Notes: generated from the sequence alone by a model not told the origin. A DNA stretch of 64,000 nucleotides from Acetivibrio mesophilus (GCF_004102745.1 NZ_RLII01000001.1:62001-126000), one strand, 5' to 3'; shown: positions 1-9,078, counted from the stretch's first letter. A program made the numbers and translations.

Positions 1-1
1 T

Positions 2-373
2 AACACTAAAAATTACACCGAACAAGGCGGAGAGAAAACTGTAATAGGCGGAACACTTGAAATCAAAGAAGGAGCTACAGTAACAGGACTCTCTGCCAAT
101 CCGCTTCTTATGGCAACGGAGGAGACTCTTGGCGGTGTAAAAGCTGCTGCCGCAGGCGAGAGTGATACCGTTGAAATTAAAATAGGCGAAGATGGGAAGC
201 TGTATGCTCCAGCATATCCTACCGATGCTACAGAGCAAGCCGCAGGATTGGTGAAAATGGCTGCGAATCAAGCCGACAGTACAGCTGAGGACACAGCCAC
301 ACTTGTAACGGACTTCAATGCGCTTCTCTCGAAATTGAAAGCGGCTGGATTAATGGTACCTGACGAAGAGTGA
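2..373 (+). CDS. Phage head fibre/decoration protein, C-terminal part
   Basis: The reading frame is open from the left edge, so the gene starts outside the window and only its last 123 codons are seen; the ATG at 110 is internal. The visible part has a Gly/Thr-rich segment (VIGGTLEIKEGATVTGL) and then repeated LGGVK / AGLVKMA elements, followed by a short helical tail ending LMVPDEE. This pattern is what I know from head fibre proteins of phi29-like and siphophage heads, which decorate the capsid and are dispensable for assembly. It lies 19 bp before the head-tail connector gene, the usual position after the major capsid gene. The family call rests on motif resemblance and synteny only; a capsid decoration protein of another family is possible. 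Confidence 0.6.
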   Translation, partial: NTKNYTEQGGEKTVIGGTLEIKEGATVTGLSANPLLMATEETLGGVKAAAAGESDTVEIKIGEDGKLYAPAYPTDATEQAAGLVKMAANQADSTAEDTATLVTDFNALLSKLKAAGLMVPDEE

Positions 374-392
374 GCGAAAGGGGGCGTACAGC

Positions 393-713
393 ATGGCGGT
401 ATCAGATAATCTTTTACCCAAGGTCAAAGCCAACCTTATCCTCACTCACGACACGGACGATGACCTTCTATTAAGCTTCATTAGAGCCGCTGTGTCCTAC
501 GCCGAGAGCTACCAGCACGTTACTGCAGGATGGTATGAAACACACACAATGCCGCCAACCACAGAACAGGCGATTATTATGCTGTCGAGCCATTTCTATG
601 AAAGCAGAGATGGCTCGACAGCAGGCTTTTATGCGGATAACGTTCAGGCGGGGCAACAGGTATGGAATACGGTAAATTTGTTATTAAGGCTCGACCGGGA
701 GTGGGGTGTTTAA
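393..713 (+). CDS. Phage head-tail connector, gp6-like
   Basis: 106 aa, small and mostly alpha-helical. The N-terminus (LLPKVKANLILTHDTDDDLL) followed by FIRAAVSYAESYQH is typical of the HK97 gp6-like connector family. These proteins form the ring beneath the portal that links the DNA-filled head to the tail. A GGGGG-rich ribosome binding site precedes the ATG. Its stop codon lies next to or inside the start region of the next gene, so the morphogenesis genes are translationally coupled. Its place directly after the head genes and before the head-closure protein matches the standard order in HK97-like siphophages. No anomaly seen. Confidence 0.75.
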   Translation: MAVSDNLLPKVKANLILTHDTDDDLLLSFIRAAVSYAESYQHVTAGWYETHTMPPTTEQAIIMLSSHFYESRDGSTAGFYADNVQAGQQVWNTVNLLLRLDREWGV

Positions 714-714
714 T

Positions 715-1050
715 GTGAGCTTTGGAAAGATGAACACATTCATTGATGTTATCAGCACAGCGCCTGCCAAAGACGCAGAAGGTTTCGCTGCCGAAACTGA
801 TACCATTCTTGCATCTGTTCGGGCGTATAAGGAGGATCGCCATGGCAGCGAACGATGGAGTAATATGGCGGTGTTCTCTACGGCCTCCTCCCTATTCAGG
901 TTCAGAAAGATACCTAACCTGGAGATTACAGCCGGAATGATTATCACCTGCGCTGAAGGTCGGTACCGGATACTCAGTGCAGAGGACGTTCGAGGTCGTG
1001 GTATGTATATCGAGGTTCTGGCCGAACGGCTGGAGCCGTCAGTGAGGTGA
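715..1050 (+). CDS. Phage head closure (head-tail adaptor) protein
   Basis: About 111 aa starting at GTG 715 (MSFGKMNTFIDVI); a GTG at 706 in the same frame would overlap the previous stop. Mostly beta-strand, with the pattern EITAGMIITCAEGRYRILSAEDVRGRGMYIEV that marks the SPP1 gp16 / phage head-tail joining family. Such proteins cap the connector and prevent DNA leakage before tail docking. It sits between the gp6-like connector and the gp10-like protein, the normal position. The alternative start adds only three residues and does not change the assignment. Confidence 0.72.
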   Translation: MSFGKMNTFIDVISTAPAKDAEGFAAETDTILASVRAYKEDRHGSERWSNMAVFSTASSLFRFRKIPNLEITAGMIITCAEGRYRILSAEDVRGRGMYIEVLAERLEPSVR

Positions 1051-1055
1051 GATAT

Positions 1056-1487
1056 ATGGCAAAAGTCAGTATAAAGATGCCTGATGAATTCCTCCTGCGT
1101 ATATCCAGACTTGGTGATCAGATAGACGTTATCGCACCACGTGTGCTCGAAGTGGGCGGCAAAGTTGTGTTGGAAAAGGTTAAAAGTAACCTTCGTACAT
1201 CCATTGGCAAGGAAACAAAATACCCGTCGAGAGCAACTGGTGAGATGCTATCATCTTTGGGACTTTCGGAAGCCAAGCAGGACAGGGATGGCAACTTCAA
1301 TGTTAAGGTTGGCTTTGCTGAGCCACGATCAGATGGAGAGAGCAATGCCAAGATTGCCAACATTATTGAGTACGGTAAGCACGGCCAACCTGCCAGACCC
1401 TTTCTCAGACCTGCCCGGACAGCATCCCAGAAACCATGCACTGAAGCCATGGTCGCCAAACTGGAGGAGGAAATCGGCAAGTTATGA
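1056..1487 (+). CDS. HK97 gp10-like phage protein (tail/neck component)
   Basis: About 143 aa from ATG 1056, chosen because GAGGTGA lies 5 bases upstream; the in-frame GTG at 1047 lacks such a site. The protein matches the HK97-gp10-like pattern: an N-terminal helix, the central segment YPSRATGEMLSSLGL, and the C-terminal signature IIEYGKHGQPARPFLRPA. The family joins the neck and the tail during siphophage assembly. It overlaps the next gene by 4 bp (ATGA), which suggests coupled translation. Its place between the head-closure and tail-terminator genes agrees with the assignment. Confidence 0.8.
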   Translation: MAKVSIKMPDEFLLRISRLGDQIDVIAPRVLEVGGKVVLEKVKSNLRTSIGKETKYPSRATGEMLSSLGLSEAKQDRDGNFNVKVGFAEPRSDGESNAKIANIIEYGKHGQPARPFLRPARTASQKPCTEAMVAKLEEEIGKL

Positions 1488-1825
1488 GCATTTTATCGGA
1501 ACTAAATACCCTTATATCCGCCGTGCCACTTCCTGTGGAGACCGGCGTTTTTTCAGGTATGGCGCCGGATGAATATGTAGTCATTCTCCCGCTTTCGGAC
1601 ATTTTCGAAGTTCATGCAGATAATCGTCCTGGCTTTGAGGTACAGGAAGCGCGGATATCACTGTTTTCAAAGGCGAATTATCAGCTGCGTAAAAAGCAAA
1701 TCATTGCTGCCTTGCTGAATGCAGATTTCATAGTAACCGAGCGACGGTATATCGGACACGAGGACGATACCGGCTATCACCATTATGCCATCGATGTGGC
1801 AAAAAACTATGGATTGGAGGAATAA
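1484..1825 (+). CDS. Phage tail terminator/completion protein
   Basis: 113 aa. It begins in an ATGA overlap with the gp10-like gene and ends 3 bp before the major tail gene. Size, alternating beta-strands and position match the SPP1 gp17-like tail-completion proteins, which terminate the growing tail tube and dock it to the neck. Recognisable stretches are GVFSGMAPDEYVVILPLSDIF and a late YIGHEDDTGYHHYAIDV. I rely mainly on synteny, since these proteins diverge fast; the exact family could be another neck component. Confidence 0.65.
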   Translation: MSILSELNTLISAVPLPVETGVFSGMAPDEYVVILPLSDIFEVHADNRPGFEVQEARISLFSKANYQLRKKQIIAALLNADFIVTERRYIGHEDDTGYHHYAIDVAKNYGLEE

Positions 1826-1828
1826 TGT

Positions 1829-2419
1829 ATGGCAACCATCGGTCTTGACAGACTGTATTATTCAAAGATAACCGAAGATGCCAACGGCGAAGAAACATAT
1901 GGAACACCTATTGTACTCGCTAAAGCTATTACTGCCGAGCTTTCGGTTGAATTAGTTGAAGCGATACTATATGCAGACGACGGAGCTGCTGAGGTAGTGA
2001 AGGAGTTCAACAGCGGTACGCTTACCCTTGGTATCGATGATATTGGACCCACTGTTGCGGCGGATCTGACTGGTGCAACTACTGATGATAATGGAGTTCT
2101 GATTTCTGCCAGCGAGAACTCCGGGACACCGGTCGCGGTGGGCTTTCGTGCACAAAAGGCTAACGGCACATACAGATATTTTTGGTTATACCGTGTGGTG
2201 TTTGGACTTCCAGCCACTAACCTGCAGACAAAGGCTGATTCTATCACCTTTTCTACACCTACCATTGAAGGGACAGTCATGCGCCGCAATAAGCTGGATG
2301 GTATGGGAAAACACCCGTGGAAAGCAGAGGTCACCGAAGGTGATCCAGGTGTATCTTCCTCAACTATTTCAGGCTGGTTTACACAGGTATATGAACCGGT
2401 CTACACGCCGGAGCCATAG
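1829..2419 (+). CDS. Major tail protein (phi13-like)
   Basis: 196 aa. The start MATIGLDRLYYSKITEDANGEETYG is characteristic of phi13-type major tail proteins, whose hexamers stack to form the non-contractile tail tube. Further family features are the GTLTLGIDDIG strand, the GFRAQKANGTYRYFWLYRVVF core and PTIEGTVMRR near the C-terminus. It lies immediately upstream of the tail chaperone pair, as in nearly all siphophages. The reading frame is intact and of normal length. Confidence 0.85.
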   Translation: MATIGLDRLYYSKITEDANGEETYGTPIVLAKAITAELSVELVEAILYADDGAAEVVKEFNSGTLTLGIDDIGPTVAADLTGATTDDNGVLISASENSGTPVAVGFRAQKANGTYRYFWLYRVVFGLPATNLQTKADSITFSTPTIEGTVMRRNKLDGMGKHPWKAEVTEGDPGVSSSTISGWFTQVYEPVYTPEP

Positions 2420-2431
2420 GAGGATTGAAAG

Positions 2432-2818
2432 ATGGATACAGAAAGAAGTGCTGTTATCAATATTGGTGGTATGGAATTTGAGCTGATACTTACCACCCGA
2501 GCCACAAAAGAGATCGCTCGCCGCTACGGGGGCTTAGAGAATCTGGGCGATAAATTGATGAAATCTGAAAACTTCGAAATGGCTCTGGACGAGATCGTGT
2601 GGTTGATCACTCTGCTGGCAAATCAGTCTATCCTCGTTTACAACTTAAAGAACAAGGATAATCCTAAAGAAATTCTCAAAGAAGAAGATGTAGAGCTTCT
2701 GACTTCACCACTGGAACTGGCTTCATATAAGAGCGCTATCACTGAGGCGATGTTCAAAGGCACAAAGCGTAATATAGTAAGCGAAGAAGAAGCATCAAAA
2801 AACGTGGAAGTCGGGTAA
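2432..2818 (+). CDS. Tail assembly chaperone gpG (short, zero-frame product)
   Basis: 128 aa, reading to the TAA at 2816-2818. It is the unshifted product of a two-product tail chaperone gene, the equivalent of lambda gpG. It carries the helical segment FELILTTRATKEIARRYGGL and an acidic/Lys tail that ends in the slippery codons Ser-Lys-Asn. These chaperones bind the tape measure protein and recruit major tail protein, and are absent from the virion. A GGAGGATTG site lies upstream of the ATG. The gene sits exactly between the major tail and tape measure genes. The -1 extension is listed separately. Confidence 0.85.
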   Translation: MDTERSAVINIGGMEFELILTTRATKEIARRYGGLENLGDKLMKSENFEMALDEIVWLITLLANQSILVYNLKNKDNPKEILKEEDVELLTSPLELASYKSAITEAMFKGTKRNIVSEEEASKNVEVG

Positions 2819-3006
2819 CAGACGATGAGGTCTTTACCCGACTTTACTATTACGGCACAGTGCAGATGGGCATGAGCGCAGATGAATTTTGGCTTATGCC
2901 CATCGGTCTGTTTCTTGACTTGTGGGCCTGCCATAAGCAGTGGCACGGTATTGAGAAGCCAAAGAAAACGATAACGATTGATGATATTATCCCGACGGGA
3001 TTGTAG
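2432..3006 (+). CDS. Tail assembly chaperone gpGT, made by -1 frameshift
   Basis: The 2824-3006 region has no start codon or ribosome binding site of its own, yet codes in the -1 frame for a coherent helical protein (DEVFTRLYYYGTVQMGMSAD then WLMPIGLFLDLWACHKQWHG). It stops just before the tape measure ribosome binding site. A shift at A-AAA-AAC (2797-2803) joins bases 2432-2803 to 2803-3006 and gives about 191 aa. In lambda and most siphophages the gpGT fusion is made at a low fixed ratio to gpG, and both are needed for tail assembly. The T part resembles known T domains in length and Trp/Leu content. The shift is read from sequence and not measured. Confidence 0.82.
2797..2842 (+). promoter_or_regulatory. 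Programmed -1 ribosomal frameshift signal
   Basis: A AAA AAC, one of the most efficient bacterial slippery heptamers, lies at 2797-2803 in the correct zero-frame register (Ser-Lys-Asn). After a 6-base spacer comes a hairpin: GTCGGGTAA (2810-2818) pairs perfectly with TTACCCGAC (2834-2842), and an inner AGA/TCT pairing extends it. The zero-frame stop lies inside the first stem arm. Slippery site, spacer and stimulatory hairpin are all in their classical arrangement. Confidence 0.88.
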
Positions 3007-3019
3007 GAGGTGAAACGGT

Positions 3020-5764
3020 ATGGCGGATAACTTTGGCCTGAAGATTGGTCTGGAGGGAGAGAAGCAATTTAAAGATGCCCTGCGGGAAATCAATCAGTCC
3101 TTTAAAGTATTAGGCAGCGAGATGACACTCGTATCCAGTCAATTTGATAAGAATGACAAATCTGTTCAGGCGATTACCGCCCGAAATGCGGTTTTGAATA
3201 AAGAAATAGATGCACAGCGTGAGAAAATCGCTACACTAAAGGCTGCATTGGACAACGCCGCCTCCTCCTTCGGTGAAAATGACAAACGCACCCAAAACTG
3301 GCAGATACAACTGAATAAGGCACAGGCTGAGCTCAACGGTATGGAGGGTGAGCTGGCTGAAAACGAAAAATCACTCCGTGATGTGAATCGCGGGTATAAC
3401 GATGCTGGACAAAAGGTTGATGAGTTCGGCAATGTCGTTGAAGAATCCGTTGATGATGTCGAGGAGTCCTCAAACAAACTTGAAAAACTCGGCTCGGCGT
3501 TAAAAGGAATAGGTGTGGCCATGGGTGCCGCGTTTGCAGCTATTGGAACGGCTGCGGTTGGAGCGGCTAAAGCTCTCACTGATATGACTGTTGGTGCTTC
3601 ACAGTATGCAGACGATATTCTCACCATGTCAACTGTTACCGGTATGAGTACTGAATCATTGCAAGCATATAAATATGCCGCCGAACTGGTAGATACCTCA
3701 ATGGAAACCTTAACCGGCAGTATGGCGAGAAATATACGTTCCATGAACTCGGCTCGCGAGGGTACTGGTGCAGCTTCCAAGGCGTACAAAGCACTGGGCA
3801 TTTCTATAACCGATGCCAACGGTAACCTCAGGGATTCAGAAACTGTGTACTGGGAGACTATCGATGCACTAGGTAACGTAGCAAATGAAACCGAGAGAGA
3901 TGCTCTTGCCATGCAGCTTTTCGGCAAGAGTGCCCAAGAGTTAAATCCTCTTATTGCACAAGGATCAGAAGGTATAAATCAACTTACCGAGGAAGCCAAG
4001 GCGATGGGGGCTGTTATGAGTCAGGAATCTTTGGAAGCCCTCGGTAAGTTTGATGATTCTATGCAGCGGCTCAAGTCTGGAGGTGAAGCAGCCAAGAATG
4101 CACTTGGTATGGTGCTCCTCCCGCAGCTTCAGGTGTTAGCAGACGATGGTGTAAGCCTGTTGGGTGAGTTTACCCGGGGACTGAATGAAGCCAATGGTGA
4201 TTGGACGAAAATCAGTGAGGTTATCGGCAATACCGTGGGAGGCATTGTAAATATGCTTCTGGAACAGCTGCCCGATATTATAGAATTGGCTTTGAGCATT
4301 GTAACCTCCATAGGCTCGGCGATAATTGATAACCTGCCCGTTATCGTAGACGCGGCCAGTAAAATTATAAATACACTCCTTCAGGCATTAGTAGGTGCTC
4401 TTCCGGGAATCACGGAGGGTGCTCTACAGCTTGTACTGGCGCTGGTCGACGGAATTATAGCCAATCTTCCTGCAATAGTGGAAGCGGCAGTCCAGATGAT
4501 AGCGACACTTGTTACCGGCATTGCTAATGCGCTGCCTGAGCTCATACCGGCAGCTGTTTCTGCTGTAACTCAGATTGTGACGGCTCTCATAGAAAGCCTG
4601 CCGCTGCTGCTTGATGCGGCACTTCAGCTGATGCTTGGCTTGGCCCAGGGTATTGTTGAAGCTATACCGGTGCTTATTGAGTCGCTTCCTGCAGTAATTG
4701 ATGCGCTTATCGGATTTGTCACAGGCGCCATTCCTCAAATCGTGGCAGTCATACCGGAGATTGTGCAGGCATTGGTTACGATGATAACCGAGAACATACC
4801 TCAAATTGTGCAGGCGGGTGTAGCTCTTTTCGTGTCTCTTGTTCAGGAGCTTCCATCCATAATTACACAGATACTTGAGGCAGTGCCGCAGATTATTGAC
4901 GGAATCGTTGGAGCAGTACTAGATGCTCTGCCCCAGATTGTGCAAGCAGGTATTGAGCTTTTAACTTCCCTTGTGGATGCTTTACCAGAGATCATTGATT
5001 CGATCGTGAAGGCAATACCTGAGATTATCGATAGCATTCTTGCCGCCGTGTTTGAAGCAATACCTTTGATCGTTGAAGCAGGCATCAAGCTGCTGGTTGC
5101 ACTTATCCAGAATCTGCCGAAGATCATTACTACTATTGTGGCAGCTATACCTAAAATCATAACTTCACTTGTGAGTGCCATAGTTGGAAACATTGACAAG
5201 ATCATTCTTGCAGGCGTCCAGCTGCTGGTCGCTTTGGTAGCCAATCTGCCGACAATCATTGTGGAGGTTGTCAAAGCAATTCCGGAAATCATTGTCGCCA
5301 TAGTTGGGGCAATAATTGAGAATATTCCCGAGATGGCTAAAGCTGGTCTTGACCTCATTAAAGGGTTGTGGCAAGGCATAAATGACGCAACTGCATGGCT
5401 GTGGGAAAAGATATCCGGTTTCTTCGGAAATGTAATGACCAAGATCAAGAACTTCTTCGGAATACACAGCCCATCTTCCCTGTTTGCAGAACTGGGTAGC
5501 AATATGGGGCTCGGCATAGGTGTTGGCTTCGAGCAGGCGATGGATCGCGTCAGTGAAGACATGAGAAAGGCTATTCCTACAGACTTCGAGGTTGATGCAG
5601 GGCTTAATTTGGCAGGTTCACTATCTCGAGGTGCAGGGGCTCTCGGAGCGAACGGAACCGTTATAAACCAGAGTATTTCCGTAGTTACACCTAAAGCCCT
5701 GTCCGAGAAGGAACTGGCACGGGAGTTTAAGAACCTGTCCCGCAAACTAGCCCTAGCATATTGA
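3020..5764 (+). CDS. Tape measure protein
   Basis: 914 aa, the longest phage gene here, preceded by AGGAGGTGAAACGGT. The N-terminal 150 residues are coiled coil (INQSFKVLGSEMTLVSSQFD and following). A hydrophobic Ala/Gly helix follows near residues 155-190. Residues about 410-770 are a run of imperfect 35-40-residue hydrophobic repeats of the type LPQIVQAGIELLTSLVDALP. The C-terminus has the conserved WLWEKISGFFGNVMTKIKNFFGIHSPSSLF motif region of Gram-positive phage tape measures. The protein sets tail length and is ejected with the DNA, and the hydrophobic repeats may cross the host membrane. No lysozyme or peptidase domain is seen. Confidence 0.9.
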   Translation: MADNFGLKIGLEGEKQFKDALREINQSFKVLGSEMTLVSSQFDKNDKSVQAITARNAVLNKEIDAQREKIATLKAALDNAASSFGENDKRTQNWQIQLNKAQAELNGMEGELAENEKSLRDVNRGYNDAGQKVDEFGNVVEESVDDVEESSNKLEKLGSALKGIGVAMGAAFAAIGTAAVGAAKALTDMTVGASQYADDILTMSTVTGMSTESLQAYKYAAELVDTSMETLTGSMARNIRSMNSAREGTGAASKAYKALGISITDANGNLRDSETVYWETIDALGNVANETERDALAMQLFGKSAQELNPLIAQGSEGINQLTEEAKAMGAVMSQESLEALGKFDDSMQRLKSGGEAAKNALGMVLLPQLQVLADDGVSLLGEFTRGLNEANGDWTKISEVIGNTVGGIVNMLLEQLPDIIELALSIVTSIGSAIIDNLPVIVDAASKIINTLLQALVGALPGITEGALQLVLALVDGIIANLPAIVEAAVQMIATLVTGIANALPELIPAAVSAVTQIVTALIESLPLLLDAALQLMLGLAQGIVEAIPVLIESLPAVIDALIGFVTGAIPQIVAVIPEIVQALVTMITENIPQIVQAGVALFVSLVQELPSIITQILEAVPQIIDGIVGAVLDALPQIVQAGIELLTSLVDALPEIIDSIVKAIPEIIDSILAAVFEAIPLIVEAGIKLLVALIQNLPKIITTIVAAIPKIITSLVSAIVGNIDKIILAGVQLLVALVANLPTIIVEVVKAIPEIIVAIVGAIIENIPEMAKAGLDLIKGLWQGINDATAWLWEKISGFFGNVMTKIKNFFGIHSPSSLFAELGSNMGLGIGVGFEQAMDRVSEDMRKAIPTDFEVDAGLNLAGSLSRGAGALGANGTVINQSISVVTPKALSEKELAREFKNLSRKLALAY

Positions 5765-5776
5765 GGAGGTCGGCAC

Positions 5777-6628
5777 ATGGAGTTAACATACACGAACGCG
5801 GACGGCGAGAGCATTACACTTAAACAAAGCCGTCCGTATTTTCTTACTAAAATTGATGGTACGGGCAATATCCGTCAAACCATAAATACCTTCAAGGCAC
5901 CGGATCAGGACGGTGCTTTTTATATCTCCTCCACTTTGGATATGAGAAACATTACATTAGAAGGTACGGTTATTGCGGTTACACCTGATGAAGCATACGA
6001 GCTTCGAAAGCACTTTTTAAATATATTCAGCCCGAAACTAAGAGGCACGCTTCTTTACAGAGAACGGCAGATTGCTTGTATTGTGGAGGAGGCTGGGTTC
6101 ACAGTATCCACCCGACATCGAATACCGAACTTCTTTGTTAGTTTGCTCTGTCCATCGCCGTTCTTTGAAACACCTGACGAGGTGCGGCAGGAGTTGGCAT
6201 CGTGGATACCGATGTTCGAGTTTGCACTGGAGATACCTGAAACAGGCATGGAGTTTGGGATGCGCCAGCCAAGCCAGATTATAACTGTGAACAACATCGG
6301 TGATGTAGCTTGTGGCTGCGAGATTGTGTTCCGGGCGCTCGGAACGGTCATAAACCCTGAGCTTTTAAATATAGATACCGGCGAGTATATACGCTTACTT
6401 ACCACAATGAATGCCGGTGATGAAGTAAGGGTATACACCCACTTTGCTGGGAAACGCGTGGTTAGTGTGGATGGCTCAACAGAAACAAACGCCTTTTCGT
6501 TATTGGATACAGGTTCAACCTTTTTTCAGCTTGCTGCTGGGCAAAACATCCTGCGTTATGATGCCACAGTTAATATGGAACTGCTTGAAGTCAGTCTTTA
6601 CTATCGACCGCAATTTCTGGGGGTGTGA
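5777..6628 (+). CDS. Distal tail protein (Dit-like)
   Basis: 283 aa with a strong GAGGAGG site before the ATG. It shows the siphovirus distal tail family features: an N-terminal beta-domain (RPYFLTKIDGTGNIRQ, then GAFYISSTLDMRNITLEGTV) and DEAYELRKHFLNIFSPKLRG, which closes the hexameric ring domain. A galectin-like C-terminal half follows. Dit forms the hub between tail tube and baseplate. It lies directly after the tape measure and overlaps the Tal-like gene, the canonical order. Length is normal for a Dit of the short, carbohydrate-module-free kind. Confidence 0.8.
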   Translation: MELTYTNADGESITLKQSRPYFLTKIDGTGNIRQTINTFKAPDQDGAFYISSTLDMRNITLEGTVIAVTPDEAYELRKHFLNIFSPKLRGTLLYRERQIACIVEEAGFTVSTRHRIPNFFVSLLCPSPFFETPDEVRQELASWIPMFEFALEIPETGMEFGMRQPSQIITVNNIGDVACGCEIVFRALGTVINPELLNIDTGEYIRLLTTMNAGDEVRVYTHFAGKRVVSVDGSTETNAFSLLDTGSTFFQLAAGQNILRYDATVNMELLEVSLYYRPQFLGV

Positions 6629-6630
6629 GT

Positions 6631-8559
6631 ATGGAGTTATATGTTTTTAATTCAAGCCGGCAACTTGCTGGTATTGTAGAGTCTTTCGAATACCTGCGTT
6701 GGACGCGGCGCTACTCTCAGTGCGGTTCTTTTGAACTAAAAGCTATAGCCACACCGGAGAATACTGCACTTCTTAAGGCTGGTAACATTCTTTGGAAGAG
6801 TGATGATGAAGAAGCCGGTATTATAGAGCATTTAGAACTGTCCCAAACCGATAGTGAAATAATCACAGCTACCGGACGATTTGCTACCTCTTTCCTGGCT
6901 CGTCGCATTATCTGGGAGACAGAGTCTCTCACAGGTGACCTGTCATCTTGTGTGGAACAGCTTCTTAATAAGAACCTTATTAATCCTTCCGATCCAGCAC
7001 GGCAAATTACGGGTATTTCATTCTTATCGCCGTTTCTTGATGTGCCAATAAATACACAGATCTCGTATCGCAACCTGATGGAAGCGGTTACAGAGCTTTG
7101 TGATGCTTCGGGTATCGGAATTAAGACCGTATTCACACCGGCACAGGGGACATTTACGGTAACGCTGTATAAAGGTACAGCTTCTCAAGCAGTGTTCTCT
7201 AAGGAATATGAGAATCTGACAGAGCAGACATACACAGAAAGCGCTGCGGATTATGCCAACACTGCGCTTGTCGGTGGCGAAGGAGAAGGGTCTGAACGTA
7301 CATTCGTCGCTATTACCGGCGGTTCTGGAGAGGATCGCCGTGAGATATTTGTAGATGCCAAAGACCTGCGAAAGGATGATTTCGGTACAGACTACGCTGA
7401 AGCATTGACCTTCCGAGGGCAGAGCAGGCTCAGTGAATTGGCCATACGTTATTCCTTTGATGTGTCTGTCAATCCACACGGTAACCTTGTCTACAAAACA
7501 GATTTTGACTTAGGACAGACTGTCAAAGTATTCTCAAAGCCTTGGGGCGTGTCAATGTCAACCCGTATCATGGAAATCGAGGAGACATACGATGCAACTG
7601 GCTTAAGCATCGGTGTGACGTTTGGAAAGTCGGTGCTTTCCATTGCACAGAAGCTCAACTCTGATATGAGCCAGGTTAAAACAGCCCTGCAAGCCCCGTC
7701 AGGAATATCCGAGGTGGTAGAAGTCTTAGGTGACTTAGCGGATGTAAATCCGAAGATTCAAGGAGACACCGTTACAGATACAATTAACAATCTATTCGGT
7801 AAACTTCCTGCTCTTGAGGTAAATGTAGGTGAAGGAACCATTTCTATCGGCCAATATGCCATGCACCATATGGTTCCCGGGGACACCATTTATTTCACCT
7901 CATGGAGCGGAAATAAGTTCAGCGACCAGCCAAGTGATGATGGACATGTCTTTTTAGTGAAGCATAATGGCGATAACACAGGAAATGGATACCAGCGGGC
8001 TATGGGCTTTTTCATTAGCAGGAACACCATGACGTTTTATGTAATATCGGTTTTCTTGTATAATAACCCGTCCGGCCAGGCTAACTGGTTGAGTTTTCCC
8101 CTTGGTAATCTTACAGATATTGCAGCCGCAGTAAGAGGAAGCACTTTTGCGTCTAGTATCAACAATGTTTACAATGCACCTGTATCAGGTGCGAGAATAG
8201 CCAACGGTGCTGTTACTACAGAAAAAGTGGCGCAGGAAGCTGATACATCCCTCACTTACTCACTTGGTAGTGGCGTGACCATGGGCTATAACATGTCATT
8301 TGTAAATAAGGGTGTTATTTCAATCGGGATGCAGATTAACGTAGGGGCTTCGGGAGTTCCCTCCGGCGGAACGCTTCTAACAATAACAAACCCGAACTTT
8401 TACCCCTACTCGACTGTACGTTCTGTTGCGATTACGGTCGGTGGTAGTGGTACTAGTATGCCGATTACGATTAACGCAAACGGTGTGGTGGCGAACGCCG
8501 CCGCTTCCACATTGCCTACAGGGTTTTATATTATATCTTGCTCTTACGCGAGAGCTTAA
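6631..8559 (+). CDS. Tail-associated protein, ReqiPepy6 gp37-like (Tal)
   Basis: About 642 aa from ATG 6631; a GTG at 6625 overlaps the Dit stop and is an equal candidate. The first about 350 residues match the Gp37-like baseplate hub of Gram-positive siphophages: MELYVFNSSRQLAGIVESFE at the start, then GSFELKA, GRFATSFLARRI and FGKSVLSIAQKLNSD at the end of the hub domain. The remaining about 290 residues are beta-rich and probably a species-specific host-contact module, ending in GFYIISCSYARA. Tal proteins form the tail tip and start infection. No peptidase motif was found in the C-terminal half. Confidence 0.78.
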   Translation: MELYVFNSSRQLAGIVESFEYLRWTRRYSQCGSFELKAIATPENTALLKAGNILWKSDDEEAGIIEHLELSQTDSEIITATGRFATSFLARRIIWETESLTGDLSSCVEQLLNKNLINPSDPARQITGISFLSPFLDVPINTQISYRNLMEAVTELCDASGIGIKTVFTPAQGTFTVTLYKGTASQAVFSKEYENLTEQTYTESAADYANTALVGGEGEGSERTFVAITGGSGEDRREIFVDAKDLRKDDFGTDYAEALTFRGQSRLSELAIRYSFDVSVNPHGNLVYKTDFDLGQTVKVFSKPWGVSMSTRIMEIEETYDATGLSIGVTFGKSVLSIAQKLNSDMSQVKTALQAPSGISEVVEVLGDLADVNPKIQGDTVTDTINNLFGKLPALEVNVGEGTISIGQYAMHHMVPGDTIYFTSWSGNKFSDQPSDDGHVFLVKHNGDNTGNGYQRAMGFFISRNTMTFYVISVFLYNNPSGQANWLSFPLGNLTDIAAAVRGSTFASSINNVYNAPVSGARIANGAVTTEKVAQEADTSLTYSLGSGVTMGYNMSFVNKGVISIGMQINVGASGVPSGGTLLTITNPNFYPYSTVRSVAITVGGSGTSMPITINANGVVANAAASTLPTGFYIISCSYARA

Positions 8560-8574
8560 CAGGAGGAAATCAGT

Positions 8575-9078
8575 ATGGAGAAAAGCGGTTTCTTTAACTC
8601 ATCTGACGGAGACAGGGTCTATGACGCGACGGATTTTGCAGCGTATTTCGGGAGCCTTGTCTCTAATGGGATATTTTATACCACTCCTACAAACTTGCAG
8701 GTATCACCTGGAACCGGTTTAGCGGTGAGCGTGGCAGCAGGAAGTGCGTGGATTAATGGTTATAGGTATGAAAATACTGATGCCATGAATATTCCACTTG
8801 CTACTGCAAACGGTAGCAATCCTCGCATTGACAGAATTGTGGTTCGGCTAAGCATGATCAACCGGAGTATTCAGCTAGCTGCTGTTACCGGAACTCCTGC
8901 AGTTACACCAACTGCACCGGCACTCACAAGAACAACTGATGTATATGAGCTTTGCATTGCAGACGTTTTAGTGCCTGCAGCTGCAACATCTATAGCTGCG
9001 AACAATATCACGGATACACGGTTGAATACGAATCTATGTGGCTTGGTGAATTCCCTTGTATCGGCGGTATATGAGTGA
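8575..9078 (+). CDS. Phage tail tip/baseplate structural protein
   Basis: 167 aa with an AGGAGG site 8 bases before the ATG. It begins with the motif FFNSSDGDRVYDATDFAAYF and continues with PGTGLAVSVAAGSAWINGYRY and RIDRIVVRLSMINRSI. This domain is common at the N-terminus of receptor-binding or side-fibre proteins of Clostridia phages, where it attaches the fibre to the baseplate. Here it is a free-standing protein, so it may act as a connector for the large FN3-type fibre encoded next. The role is inferred from domain resemblance and synteny. Confidence 0.6.
   Translation: MEKSGFFNSSDGDRVYDATDFAAYFGSLVSNGIFYTTPTNLQVSPGTGLAVSVAAGSAWINGYRYENTDAMNIPLATANGSNPRIDRIVVRLSMINRSIQLAAVTGTPAVTPTAPALTRTTDVYELCIADVLVPAAATSIAANNITDTRLNTNLCGLVNSLVSAVYE

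Noticed and set aside
3166-3927. 253-codon minus-strand open frame opposite the tape measure gene
   Set aside because: Ser/Ala-rich composition is the mirror of the coiled-coil gene on the plus strand; no start site and no family resemblance. Similar shadows opposite tadA and the C-terminal tape measure were rejected for the same reason.
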